Assembly: GCA_039889245.1 (NCBI GenBank)
Contig: JAZGVH010000002.1
Coordinates: 186,001-250,000, forward strand
Reading direction: 5' to 3'
From: Dermatophilaceae bacterium Soc4.6
Lineage (GTDB): Bacteria; Actinomycetota; Actinomycetes; Actinomycetales; Dermatophilaceae
DNA length: 64,000 nucleotides
The position numbers were made by a program, and so were the translations under genes. Positions 34,808 through 43,537 of the stretch are shown one piece after another. The notes beneath the pieces are model-generated. The model was not told the origin of the DNA, searched no databases, and was given only the letters and a program-made list of their open reading frames with translations. How positions within the stretch are numbered: position 1 is the first letter of the stretch; every line of letters begins with the position of its first letter.

Positions 34808-36544
34808 CTAGATGGTCACGCGGAGGACCTCCGCGACGGTGGTCTTGCCCTGCGCCGCCTTGAGCAGGCCGTCGTCGCGGAGGCTGATCATGCCTTCGGC
34901 ACGGGCGACCTTGGCGATCTCGGTTGCCGGGGCCTGGGCCACCGTGAGGCGGGCGATCTCCTCACTGACGGGCATGATCTCGGTGACGGCGAGGCGCCCG
35001 CGAAATCCAGTGTGGGAGCAGGAGCGGCAGCCCACGGCGCGCCACAGCCGGGTCGGCGCAGGGATCGTCTCGACGGGCCAACGGGCGGCGTCGAGCTCTG
35101 CGGTCGTCGGGCTGTAGGCCTCACGGCACCAGTGGCAGAGCAGCCGCGCCAGCCGCTGCGCGAGGACGCAGTCGAGGGACGAGGCGACGAGGAAGGGCTC
35201 GATGCCCATCTCCACGAGCCTCGTCATCGAGCTGGGCGCGTCGTTGGTGTGCAGGGTCGAGAGCACCAGGTGACCGGTGAGGGCCGCTTCGATCGCGAGC
35301 TGGGCCGTGGCGCGGTCACGGATCTCGCCGATCAGGACGACATCGGGGTCCGAGCGCAGGATGGCCGGCAGGACGGCCGCGAAGGTGAGCCCGGCCTTGG
35401 GGTTGACCTGGACCTGGTTGACCCCGTTGACCCGGTACTCCACCGGGTCCTCGACGGTGATCACGTTGACCTCCGAGCTGGAGATCTTGGTGAGCGTGGC
35501 GTAGAGCGTGGTCGACTTGCCCGACCCGGTCGGACCGGTCACGAGCACCATGCCGTGAGGCTTGGTGAAGCTGGTCCGGAACAGGTCGTAGTTGGAGTCG
35601 GTGAACCCGAGCTTCTTGAGGTCGAGGTCGAGCCCCCCGGTGTCGAGGACCCGCAGGACGACCTTCTCGCCCCACACGGTGGGCAGGGTCGCGACCCGCA
35701 GGTCGATGCCGCGATTGCCGATGTCCATCGTGATCCGCCCGTTCTGGGGGACCCGGCGCTCGGTGATGTCGAGGCCGGAGACGATCTTCAGCCGAGAGAT
35801 CAACGCCGACTGGATCCCTCGGGGCACCGAGTCGACCTCGTGCAGGACACCGTCGATCCGCAACCTGATCCGCATCGCGTGCTCGCTCGGCTCGAGGTGG
35901 ATGTCGGATGCCCTGGCCGTGATCGCCCGCTCCAGCAGGGAGTTGACGAAGCGGACGACCGGCGTGTCGTTGGTCGAGGCGCTGAGCGACTCGGTGGCCG
36001 CCGCACCGTCGTCGGCGACGACCTGGGTCGCGACGTCACCGAGGTCGGCGTTGTCCCGGGTGTAGCGGTTGAGCAGCCTGGTCAGCTCCTCCGCCGAGGC
36101 GACCACGGGCTTGACCGTGAGCCCGGTGGCCGAGCGGATGTCGTCTAGGGCGAGGACGTTGCCGGGGTCGGCGACCGCGACGACGATGACGTCACCGTCG
36201 ATGGCGACCGCCAGCATCCGGTGCCGGCGGGCGATCGCCAGCGGCACGCGGTCCATGGCCTTGGGGTCCAGTGGGTAGTTGGCGAGGTCGAGCGGCTCGA
36301 GGCCGTAGGCTTCGGCCACCGCGGACGCCATCTCGAACTCGGTGATGACGCGATCCTCGACCAGGATCGACTGCAGCGGACGCCCGGTGTGGCGCGCCTT
36401 CGTGGTCGCCTCGCGCAACGCCTCCCGGCTCATCCCCGCGGAGAGGAGCGCCGCGATGACCCCGCGCAGGTCGCTGTCCCGCCGGCGCAGTCGCCCGTCG
36501 ACGTCGCTGACCGCAGCGTCGTCGAGGGCCGCTTCTGTCGTCAT
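34808..36544 (-). CDS. pilB: pilus assembly ATPase PilB
   Basis: A 578-residue GspE/PilB extension ATPase. An N-terminal MshEN-type domain (about 30-150) contains the RVPLAIARRHRMLAVAIDGD pattern; in other bacteria such domains bind c-di-GMP. Walker A GPTGSGKSTT is near 337, Walker B VLIGEIRDRAT near 400, and the tetracysteine zinc motif is LLCHWC near 468 with CRSCSH near 505. It is first in the minus-strand B-T-C operon. The c-di-GMP enzymes on both flanks make ligand control of this ATPase plausible. Confidence 0.95.
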   Translation of the reverse strand: MTTEAALDDAAVSDVDGRLRRRDSDLRGVIAALLSAGMSREALREATTKARHTGRPLQSILVEDRVITEFEMASAVAEAYGLEPLDLANYPLDPKAMDRVPLAIARRHRMLAVAIDGDVIVVAVADPGNVLALDDIRSATGLTVKPVVASAEELTRLLNRYTRDNADLGDVATQVVADDGAAATESLSASTNDTPVVRFVNSLLERAITARASDIHLEPSEHAMRIRLRIDGVLHEVDSVPRGIQSALISRLKIVSGLDITERRVPQNGRITMDIGNRGIDLRVATLPTVWGEKVVLRVLDTGGLDLDLKKLGFTDSNYDLFRTSFTKPHGMVLVTGPTGSGKSTTLYATLTKISSSEVNVITVEDPVEYRVNGVNQVQVNPKAGLTFAAVLPAILRSDPDVVLIGEIRDRATAQLAIEAALTGHLVLSTLHTNDAPSSMTRLVEMGIEPFLVASSLDCVLAQRLARLLCHWCREAYSPTTAELDAARWPVETIPAPTRLWRAVGCRSCSHTGFRGRLAVTEIMPVSEEIARLTVAQAPATEIAKVARAEGMISLRDDGLLKAAQGKTTVAEVLRVTI

Positions 36545-36573
36545 GGAACACCCCGAATCCTGGAGGGTAAATC

Positions 36574-36602
36574 ATCATCTAACTGGGCATTTCGCCCAAC
36601 AA
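36574..36602 (-). promoter_or_regulatory. promoter of the pilB-pilT-pilC operon
   Basis: Reading the minus strand, TTGTTG (36597-36602) is followed after exactly 17 bases by GATGAT (36574-36579), about 30 bases before the pilB ATG. The spacer contains a small hairpin, TGGGC-GAAAT-GCCCA. The region is locally AT-rich. Confidence 0.5.
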
Positions 36603-36699
36603 TACACGACGATTCAGGCGGGTGGAACGGGCCAGACCATGGCAAAACCCGCCTCCGCAACGGCCTCAGGTCGGTGCGGAAGCGGCCGATAGCAGACAC

Positions 36700-38247
36700 G
36701 TGAGACGACGCTCGGGGCTACCGTGGGCATCCGTGGCACCGCTGGCTGCGACCATCGCGTCGTTCATGCTCCTGGTGCGGTTCCAGCCTGCCGGACCGCA
36801 GGTCGGCCGGGCGGTCGACGACGTCGGTCAGCTCCTGGCGGCGGCGGCGGCGGCGGTCGTGTGCGCCTGGCGCGCCCGACGATCAGCACCGCAAGTGGCT
36901 CGATCCTGGTGGTGGCTGGCCGCCGGGACCGCCTCGTGGGCGCTCGGCGAGACCACATGGTCCTATTACGAGCTGGTCGCCGATCGTCAGACCCCCTTCC
37001 CGTCGGTGGCGGACGCCGGCTTCCTGCTCTTCCCCGTCCTGGCGGCGATCGGGCTCCTCCAGTGGCCCTCGACGGTCTCGCGGGGCACGACCCGATGGCG
37101 GTCCCTGCTCGACGGGGTCCTGGTGGCCGGTGCCCTGCTCATCCTGAGCTGGGTCACCGCACTGGGAAGCACGGTGACCGCAGGCGGGACCAGCGGGCTC
37201 GGGTTCGCCGTCTCGCTGGGATATCCGCTCTTCGACCTGATGCTGCTGACGCTGACCGTCGTCATCGTCACCTACACGCGAGCGACCCGGTCAGGTCTTG
37301 CGGTGCTGGCGGTCGGTCTGGCCTGCCTGTGCGTCGCCGACTCCGGCTTCGCCTACCTCACCGCGGCAGGCAGCTACGCCACCGGCTCCCCGGTCGATGC
37401 CGGCTGGTTCGGTGGCTTCCTCCTGATCACCGTCGCGGCCTACCGGGCCACGCCACCTGAGACCGACGCGTCGCAGGGTGCGACGGCAGCACTGGAGTCC
37501 ACGCCGCGGGCCATGCTGCCCTACCTCCCCGCCGGCGTCGGCCTCGGTGTCGCCGTGCACGGCCAGTTCGCGGGCAACGGTGACACGGTCACCCTCGCGG
37601 CCGCCGCCGTGGTGATCGCCGCCCTGCTGGCGAGGCAGCTGCTCGCCGTGCTCGACAACCGGGCGCTGGTCCGCCAGATCCTGGCCGCCCAGCAGGAGCT
37701 GCATCACCTGGCGTTCCACGATCCCCTGACCGGGCTGCCCAACCGCGTCCTCTTCGACGACCGGCTCCGACACAGCCTCGAGCTCCACCAGCGTGACCTC
37801 CGGCCCCTGAGCGTGCTCTACTGCGACCTCGACGGGTTCAAGACCGTCAACGACACGTTCGGGCACGATGTCGGCGACATCGTGCTGCGCAGCGCCGCAG
37901 AGCGCCTCACTGCCGTCACCCGCACCGGCGACACCGCGGCGCGCATCGGCGGTGACGAGTTCGCGATCCTCCTCGAGGACGGCGGAGACCCCCACGAGGT
38001 CGCGAGCCGGATCTTCGCAGCGTTCAGCCGCCCGGTCTCCACGGGGTTGGACGTGGTCCCCCTCGCCACCAGCATCGGGATCGCCCAGCTGCGGCCGGGT
38101 GAGGTCACCCCCACGGCTGAGTCGATGCTCCAGCGCGCCGACAAGGCGATGTACGAAGCCAAGCGCGTGGGCAAGGGAACGGTCGTCACCTGGACAGAGC
38201 AGCCGCGGGCAGCGCCCCAACCCGTGACCCTCGCGACTCCCGCCTGA
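36700..38247 (+). CDS. membrane-bound diguanylate cyclase (GGDEF)
   Basis: A 515-residue protein with eight to ten membrane helices in the first 330 residues (a MASE-like sensor of unassigned type), then a GGDEF domain from about residue 350. LAFHDPLTGLPNR opens the domain and ARIGGDEFAIL carries the intact active site. RTGD, five residues before GGDEF, is a canonical RxxD inhibitory site, so product feedback is expected. It makes c-di-GMP. The GTG at 36700 is chosen because sensible hydrophobic sequence begins soon after; an in-frame GTG at 36622 is possible. It is divergent from pilB. Confidence 0.88.
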   Translation: MRRRSGLPWASVAPLAATIASFMLLVRFQPAGPQVGRAVDDVGQLLAAAAAAVVCAWRARRSAPQVARSWWWLAAGTASWALGETTWSYYELVADRQTPFPSVADAGFLLFPVLAAIGLLQWPSTVSRGTTRWRSLLDGVLVAGALLILSWVTALGSTVTAGGTSGLGFAVSLGYPLFDLMLLTLTVVIVTYTRATRSGLAVLAVGLACLCVADSGFAYLTAAGSYATGSPVDAGWFGGFLLITVAAYRATPPETDASQGATAALESTPRAMLPYLPAGVGLGVAVHGQFAGNGDTVTLAAAAVVIAALLARQLLAVLDNRALVRQILAAQQELHHLAFHDPLTGLPNRVLFDDRLRHSLELHQRDLRPLSVLYCDLDGFKTVNDTFGHDVGDIVLRSAAERLTAVTRTGDTAARIGGDEFAILLEDGGDPHEVASRIFAAFSRPVSTGLDVVPLATSIGIAQLRPGEVTPTAESMLQRADKAMYEAKRVGKGTVVTWTEQPRAAPQPVTLATPA

Positions 38248-38353
38248 GCTGGAAGACGGTGAGCGGGGGTAGCCTGCTCAGGTTCGTGCGGCCGACGCCG
38301 ATGCCACGGGCAGCGCCCTGTTCGAGTGGCGTCCTATCTTGGTCTGGGGGTGT

Positions 38354-39637
38354 GTGGCGTTGACGGTGGGGTCATCTGCTCGTTCGGACGTCCTTGAGCT
38401 CGTGCAGGCAAAGGGTCTCCGCTCCGTGTACCAGCCGATCGTCGACCTCGACACCGGTGCCGTGGTGGGCTTCGAGGCCCTGACCCGTGGTCCGGTCGGC
38501 CATCCTCTCGAGCGCCCCGACCGGATGTTCGAGGTCGCGCGGGCAGACCGGTGCGTGGGAGAGCTGGACGAGGCCTGCCGGTGGTCCGCGATCGACGGCG
38601 CCGTCGCAGGCGGCCTCCGGACGCCGTGGAGCCTCTTCGTCAACGTCGAACCGTCGGGCGTCGACTGGATGATGAAGCGGGCAGCGGCCAGCAGCGAGCG
38701 GGCCCAGGCGCGCCGTCGGGTCGCGCGCGACCTGTCGCTCATCCTCGAGATCACCGAGCGCGACCTCCTCCTCAACCCGCCCGCGCTGCTGCGCTACGTC
38801 GACCAGGTGCGATCCTGGGGCTACGGCATCGCCCTGGACGACGTGGGGGCCGAGCGGGCATCGTTGGCCCTCCTGCCGCTGCTGCGTCCGGATGTGATCA
38901 AGCTCGACCTGAGCCTCGTGCAGGGGCAGCCCGGCAGCGACGTCGCCGAGGTGGTCTCCGCGGTCAACGCCGAGGCCGAGCGTTCGGGGGCGCTCATCCT
39001 CGCCGAAGGCATCGAGACCCCCCAGCACCGCGAGTTCGCGCGCGGTCTGGGGGCCCGACTGGGTCAGGGCTGGCTGCTCGGGCGACCGGGACCCCTGCCA
39101 GACCTCTCGGCCGTGCCGACGCCGGCGCCGGGGACGATCCCTGTCGAGCGTCGCACGGGGCTGGTCCTCGACGCATCCCCCTTCGAGATCGCCTGGGCCC
39201 ACTCCAGCCCGCGGACCGCGCGCAGGGAGCTGCTGGTCGAGATCGGCGAGCACCTCGAGCGCGCGGCGCTGAGTCTTGGTCACAGCGCCGTCGTCGTCGC
39301 CGCGATGCAGCACGTCTCGTCCTTCACCCCCGCGACCGCCCAGCGGTATGCCGAGCTGTCCGACACCGTGGCCTTCGCCGCGGTGCTCGGTGTGGGGATG
39401 CCGGCCCAGCCGCTCCCCGGCCTCCGGGGCGGTTCCCTCGCGGCGACGGACCCCGTCGTCGGCGAGTGGGACATCGCGGTGATCGGTCCCCACTTCGGGG
39501 CGGCGCTGGTCTCCCGTGACCTCGGCGACAGCGGACCGGACGCCACGCGGCGCTTCGACTACGTGCTCACCCACGATCGCGACGTCGCCGTCGCCGTCGC
39601 CGCCGCCCTCATCTCGCGTGTCTCCCGCGCACCCTAG
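38354..39637 (+). CDS. EAL-DICT c-di-GMP phosphodiesterase-like protein
   Basis: About 427 residues, a close paralogue of the protein at 21721: same QPIVDLDTGAVVGFEALTRG opening, DDVGAERASLALLPLLRPDV loop, AEGIET, then a DICT domain with WDIAVIGPHFGAALVSRDLG. EAL catalytic residues are retained, including Asn in VNVEP and Glu in EITERD. There is no ATG; GTG codons at 38354 and 38366 are candidates and the choice is uncertain. It follows the GGDEF gene by about 100 bases and overlaps the 3' end of the convergent GGDEF-EAL gene by four bases. Confidence 0.87.
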   Translation: MALTVGSSARSDVLELVQAKGLRSVYQPIVDLDTGAVVGFEALTRGPVGHPLERPDRMFEVARADRCVGELDEACRWSAIDGAVAGGLRTPWSLFVNVEPSGVDWMMKRAAASSERAQARRRVARDLSLILEITERDLLLNPPALLRYVDQVRSWGYGIALDDVGAERASLALLPLLRPDVIKLDLSLVQGQPGSDVAEVVSAVNAEAERSGALILAEGIETPQHREFARGLGARLGQGWLLGRPGPLPDLSAVPTPAPGTIPVERRTGLVLDASPFEIAWAHSSPRTARRELLVEIGEHLERAALSLGHSAVVVAAMQHVSSFTPATAQRYAELSDTVAFAAVLGVGMPAQPLPGLRGGSLAATDPVVGEWDIAVIGPHFGAALVSRDLGDSGPDATRRFDYVLTHDRDVAVAVAAALISRVSRAP

Positions 39638-41895
39638 ACGACCTCGAGCGCAGGCCCTGCCGGATGCGTCGGGGCAGGATTGGGCCGTGTGCTCTTGGCC
39701 AGCAGCAGGCGAGCCTGGTCCAGGGGGACGGGCCGGGACCAGAGGTAGCCCTGCCCATAGCTGCAGTCGGCGGCGGTGAGCCAGTCGGCCTGTCCGGCCT
39801 CCTCGACCCCCTCGGCGATCGTCACCAGCTGCAGGCTCTGGCTCATCGCGATGATGGCCTGCGTCAGGGCGGCGTCGTGGGCGTCGGTCGTGACGTTGTC
39901 GACGAACGACTTGTCGACCTTGACGACGTCCACCGGCAGTCGGCGCAGGTAGGCGAGAGAGCTGTATCCCGTGCCGAAGTCGTCGATGGCGATGCGGACC
40001 CGGAGGCTGCGCAGGGCCTCCAGCCGTGCGCTGATGGTGTCGAGGTCTCCGAGCAGGACGCTCTCGATGATCTCGAGCTGGAGGCACTCCGGCGGGAGAC
40101 CCGTGTCGTGCAGCACCTGCTTCACCTCGTCGCAGAAGGTGGGGCTCGCGAGCTGGGCAGCCGCGACGTTCACCGAGATCGTCACCCGACGCCCGGGTGT
40201 CTGCATTCCGACGGCCGCGACGCAGGCCGTGCGCAGGACCCATTGGCCGAGGGGGACGATCTGGCCCGTGCGCTCGGCCGTCGGGATGAAGGAAATCGGC
40301 GGCAGCAGACCCCGCGTGGGGTGCTGCCAGCGGACCAGGGCCTCGAAGCCGGCGATCTCGCCGGTGGTGAGGTCGACGGTCGGCTGGAAGTGCAGGACCA
40401 GCTCGTCGCTGGACAGGGCCTGCTCGAGGTCCACCCGCACCTGCAGCTGCTCCATGGCCTGCTCGTGCAGCCGGGACTCGAAGACGGCGACGCCGGCCTT
40501 GCCGCGGTCCTTCGCCAGATACATCGCCACGTCGGCGTTGCGCAGGATCTCGGCGCTCGACAGGGGCGTGGCCTCCGGCGAGGGTGCGCCGCCCTCGAGG
40601 GCGGCTGCGGTGTCGGAACCACGGGCACCCGGTCCGCTCGCGGCGACGCCGACGCTGACCCCGACCGCGACCTCGCGGCCCTGGAGGAGGATCGGCTCCG
40701 AGACCGACGCGACCACCCGGTGGGCGACGTCGAGGCCGTCGGCGAGGGACGCCCCCTCCATCAGGATCGCGAACTCGTCGCCGCCGAGCCGGGCGACGGT
40801 GTCCCCGATGCGCAGGGCGGCCTGCACCCGCTCGGCGACGTGGACCAGGACCTGGTCGCCGATGTCGTGGCCCGAGCGGTCGTTGACGTCCTTGAAGTCG
40901 TCGAGGTCGCAGAAGAGGACGACGATCTCGGCGTCGTCCGCCTTGCGCCGCTCGATCGCGTGCGCCAGGCGGTCGTTGAAGAGGCGCCGGTTGGCCAGAC
41001 CGGTCAGCGGGTCGTGCAGGGCCTGGTGGGTCAGCTGCTCCTCCAGGGCGACCCGGTCGGTGACGTCGCGCACCGTCAGGACGAAACCCCTGACGGCGCT
41101 GTCGGCCACGAGGTTGACCAGGCTGCCCTCGACCTGCCGGGTGCGACCGTCGGCATGGTGCATGCGCAGGCGTACGGGGTGCTCGTCGTTCGGGGCACTG
41201 CTGACGAGGTGCTGGGCGAGGATCTGGGCATCCTCGGGGGCGATGATCGAGAGCAGCTGACGGCCGGTGAGGTCCTCCGCCGACAGGCCGACGACGGCGA
41301 GAGCGGATGAGGTCGCATACGTGATGGTCGTCGAGGCGTCGAGGACCGCGACGAGGTCGGAGGCGTTGTGCACCAGCGCCGCCAGGCGCTGCTCGCTGAC
41401 CGAGGACGCCTGCTGCTCGGTGATCTGACGCTGCAGCTCACGGTGACGGCCCACGAGCCGACGGAACCACACCATCCACCCCAGCGAGACCACGACCAGC
41501 AGGGCCACGTAGATGAGGTTGGCCTGGACGTCGATGGAGCGCGCCTGAGCGGCCAGCCGCTCCTGCAGGGCATCGGCGGTCGTCCGCACCGTCAGCAGGC
41601 TCCGGGCGTCAGTGGGTGCGACAGACACAGCGCGCGTGGCCTGCTGGAGTGCCTCGAGCTGTCCGCTCGGCACCCCGGCCGCCAGCAGGCCTGGCATCGC
41701 GGCGTCCACGAGGGCAGGGGCCCGGGAGCCGTCGACCTCGTGCAGGCCGCTCGCCAGCTGGACCGCCAGCGTGTGCTGCGCCCGGACGGGTGCCCCTCGC
41801 GAGTAGACGGAGCTGAGGAACATGAACTCGCCGACCACGATCGCCAACGTCACGAGGACGGTCAGCACCCCACGAATCCGCTGAGGCTTCGCCAT
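39634..41895 (-). CDS. PAS-GGDEF-EAL dual-domain c-di-GMP protein
   Basis: A 753-residue membrane sensor: helix at about 10-30, extracytoplasmic domain of about 95 residues, second helix at about 126-145, PAS domain (about 165-285), GGDEF (about 290-465) with ARLGGDEFAILM, and EAL (about 485-735) with FEALVRW, EIIES, DDFGTGYSSLAYLRRL and AEGVE. Both active sites look intact, so either activity or regulated switching is possible. No RxxD inhibitory site is evident; the equivalent position reads RIGD, which may in fact qualify. It is convergent with the EAL-DICT gene. Confidence 0.92.
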   Translation of the reverse strand: MAKPQRIRGVLTVLVTLAIVVGEFMFLSSVYSRGAPVRAQHTLAVQLASGLHEVDGSRAPALVDAAMPGLLAAGVPSGQLEALQQATRAVSVAPTDARSLLTVRTTADALQERLAAQARSIDVQANLIYVALLVVVSLGWMVWFRRLVGRHRELQRQITEQQASSVSEQRLAALVHNASDLVAVLDASTTITYATSSALAVVGLSAEDLTGRQLLSIIAPEDAQILAQHLVSSAPNDEHPVRLRMHHADGRTRQVEGSLVNLVADSAVRGFVLTVRDVTDRVALEEQLTHQALHDPLTGLANRRLFNDRLAHAIERRKADDAEIVVLFCDLDDFKDVNDRSGHDIGDQVLVHVAERVQAALRIGDTVARLGGDEFAILMEGASLADGLDVAHRVVASVSEPILLQGREVAVGVSVGVAASGPGARGSDTAAALEGGAPSPEATPLSSAEILRNADVAMYLAKDRGKAGVAVFESRLHEQAMEQLQVRVDLEQALSSDELVLHFQPTVDLTTGEIAGFEALVRWQHPTRGLLPPISFIPTAERTGQIVPLGQWVLRTACVAAVGMQTPGRRVTISVNVAAAQLASPTFCDEVKQVLHDTGLPPECLQLEIIESVLLGDLDTISARLEALRSLRVRIAIDDFGTGYSSLAYLRRLPVDVVKVDKSFVDNVTTDAHDAALTQAIIAMSQSLQLVTIAEGVEEAGQADWLTAADCSYGQGYLWSRPVPLDQARLLLAKSTRPNPAPTHPAGPALEVV

Positions 41896-42991
41896 CTTCT
41901 CCCCGCCCGTCGATCACGAGCACGCCCGGAGACCCCGACCATGCGCATGTCCCATCGGCTGCGCCTCGCCAGTGCTGAGCGGAACGCTCGACGTCGTTCC
42001 CGTTACGTGTCCCCGAGCGCGTGGGCGGGACCCGGCTCGGGGCGTACGGCGAGCTCGAGGTGGGGCCGCCGCTGCCAGGCGGTCCACTCCCCCGCTGATG
42101 GCCCCCGCGGTGCGCACCTCGCGGACCGGGACCGCGACAGAGCGCACCCCCCCCGGCGCCAGCTTCTCGTCCGTGTGGTGCAGGTGAACTGGGCTCACGT
42201 AGGCAAGATCACCGGCTCCGAAAAGACATCCGACAGATGAACGCATTCCACCCGATCGATCGCTCGTTCGATAACCCCACCTGATCTGGTCGGCGGGTCC
42301 GGTCCCGGTGAGGCGGTGGTCCGCACGGCCCGGGCTGCAGCAGCTGGGGGAGTGCGTGGTCGCGGTGATCGTCGCTGGCGCCGACAGCATCGACGACCTC
42401 GACGTGCTGTGCCACGGCGGCATGGCCAAGGTCGTGAGCGGGGTTGCGGGCCGGGTCCCTCGCAGGTGCGCCCCGGTGATCGCGGCGTCACGTCTTCGTC
42501 AGAGCAACACGGTCTCTGGGCAGGGCGGGCGAAGGTGGTCGGGGACGCCGCTGCGGGGCAAGACGGGCTGGTCGCCAGCTGGCGCCAGTCGTGGCGGGGG
42601 CGCTGCCCGCGCGTGTGGATCGCCTCAGGTGACGAAGGTCCCGAGTACCCCAACCGGCGATGTCGTAGCGTGGGGAGCGCTGGGACCACAGCCCTCACCG
42701 CACGCACTCGGCCGTCCGCCGTCGAGCGCGAGGAGTTCACACTCCGAGCCGGACAGACCCGGGCACGTCGCGCACTCAAGGACTCTGCAGGCTCCCCCGC
42801 GAACTCCATCCCACCGAGACGAGGCTGTCTCGTCCCGCCCACCCTGACGTCGGCGCTGACCTGTGGTGGGCGCCCCACAGAAGCGGCTGTGCCGCCGACC
42901 GCACCTCCCGCACCTCCGGCGTGAGCCACTCGCCGGTCATCCCAGCCTGACCACCACGATCCGGCGCCACTACTTCTAGGAGACCATTTCC
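41896..42991. other. gene-poor 1.1 kb stretch
   Basis: No convincing intact gene. It contains an IS1380-type transposase scar near 42.4 kb (separate entry). On the minus strand, a frame at 41914-42246 starting MRSSVGCLFGAGDLAYVSPV has some protein-like character early on but degenerates into Arg/Pro-rich sequence and matches nothing I know. The 3' end carries the TAGGAGA ribosome binding site of the PRC-barrel gene. Confidence 0.5.
42320..42455 (+). mobile_element. IS1380-family transposase remnant
   Basis: A plus-strand frame reads GECVVAVIVAGADSIDDLDV followed by LCHGGMAKVVSGVAG. The AGADSIDDLDVLRHGGM motif is characteristic of the N-terminal part of IS1380-family transposases. Sequence on either side does not continue the transposase and I see no terminal inverted repeats. 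It is a scar of about 45 codons. Confidence 0.6.
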
Positions 42992-43444
42992 ATGACCAGC
43001 ATCGACCACGACAGCGCCCTCCACACCTTGGGCGACCGAGGTGAGACCGTCGACGGATCTGCCGACGACGTCCGCGGCCGCGAGGTGAAGGACAAGGACG
43101 GACACGGCATCGGCAAGGTGACCGACCTGCTCGTCGACGACCGCGAGGACAAGATCCGCTTCCTCCTCGTCGAGCACGGGGGGTTCCTCGGCTTCGGCGA
43201 GAAGGAGAGCCTGATACCCGTCGACGCCGTCACCAAGATCACCGAGGACGCCGTCTTCATCGACCAGTCCCGCGAGCGGGTCGCGGCGGCGCCCGGCTAC
43301 GACCCGGACCTCGTCAGCGACCGGCCCCACCATGCCGACATCTACAACCACTACGGCTACACCCCGTCCTGGGTCGGAGGCTACCTGTACCCCACGGGCC
43401 TCTGGGGGGCCGGACACGGATCGCGGGCATATCCGGGTCTTTGA
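42992..43444 (+). CDS. PRC-barrel domain protein
   Basis: A 150-residue protein with one PRC-barrel (about residues 28-95: VRGREVKDKDGHGIGKVTDL, then IRFLLVEHGGFLGFGEKESL) and a Tyr/Gly/His-rich C-terminal tail (DIYNHYGYTPSWVGGYLYPT). TAGGAGA lies upstream of the ATG. It belongs to the same broad superfamily as the two genes near 0.3-1.3 kb but is a different subtype, common in actinobacteria and often associated with stress or membrane proteins. It precedes a P-type ATPase gene by 93 bases. Confidence 0.85.
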   Translation: MTSIDHDSALHTLGDRGETVDGSADDVRGREVKDKDGHGIGKVTDLLVDDREDKIRFLLVEHGGFLGFGEKESLIPVDAVTKITEDAVFIDQSRERVAAAPGYDPDLVSDRPHHADIYNHYGYTPSWVGGYLYPTGLWGAGHGSRAYPGL

Positions 43445-43537
43445 GGGTGGCCGGTAGGAAGCCCTTCTTCACCCGTTTCTCCTTCGCCGCGCACCGGCTC
43501 CTCACCAGATCATTTCTCAGGAAAGAGCAACGGCCTG

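Noticed and set aside
23100-36544. Type II secretion system instead of type IV pilus
   Set aside because: A PilT-type retraction ATPase and PilM/N/O order are present and no secretin or GspC/D genes are seen, so a pilus is the better reading.
36585-36700. Possible c-di-GMP (GEMM) riboswitch before the GGDEF gene
   Set aside because: GGCAAAACC and a CCGCA/TGCGG stem are present, but the conserved GACGCAAAGCC segment and tetraloop-receptor layout are not, so I do not call it.
42195-42929. Large minus-strand frame over the gap before the PRC-barrel gene
   Set aside because: Arg/Pro/Ser-rich throughout with no motif; it runs through the IS1380-type scar and looks like non-coding high-GC sequence.
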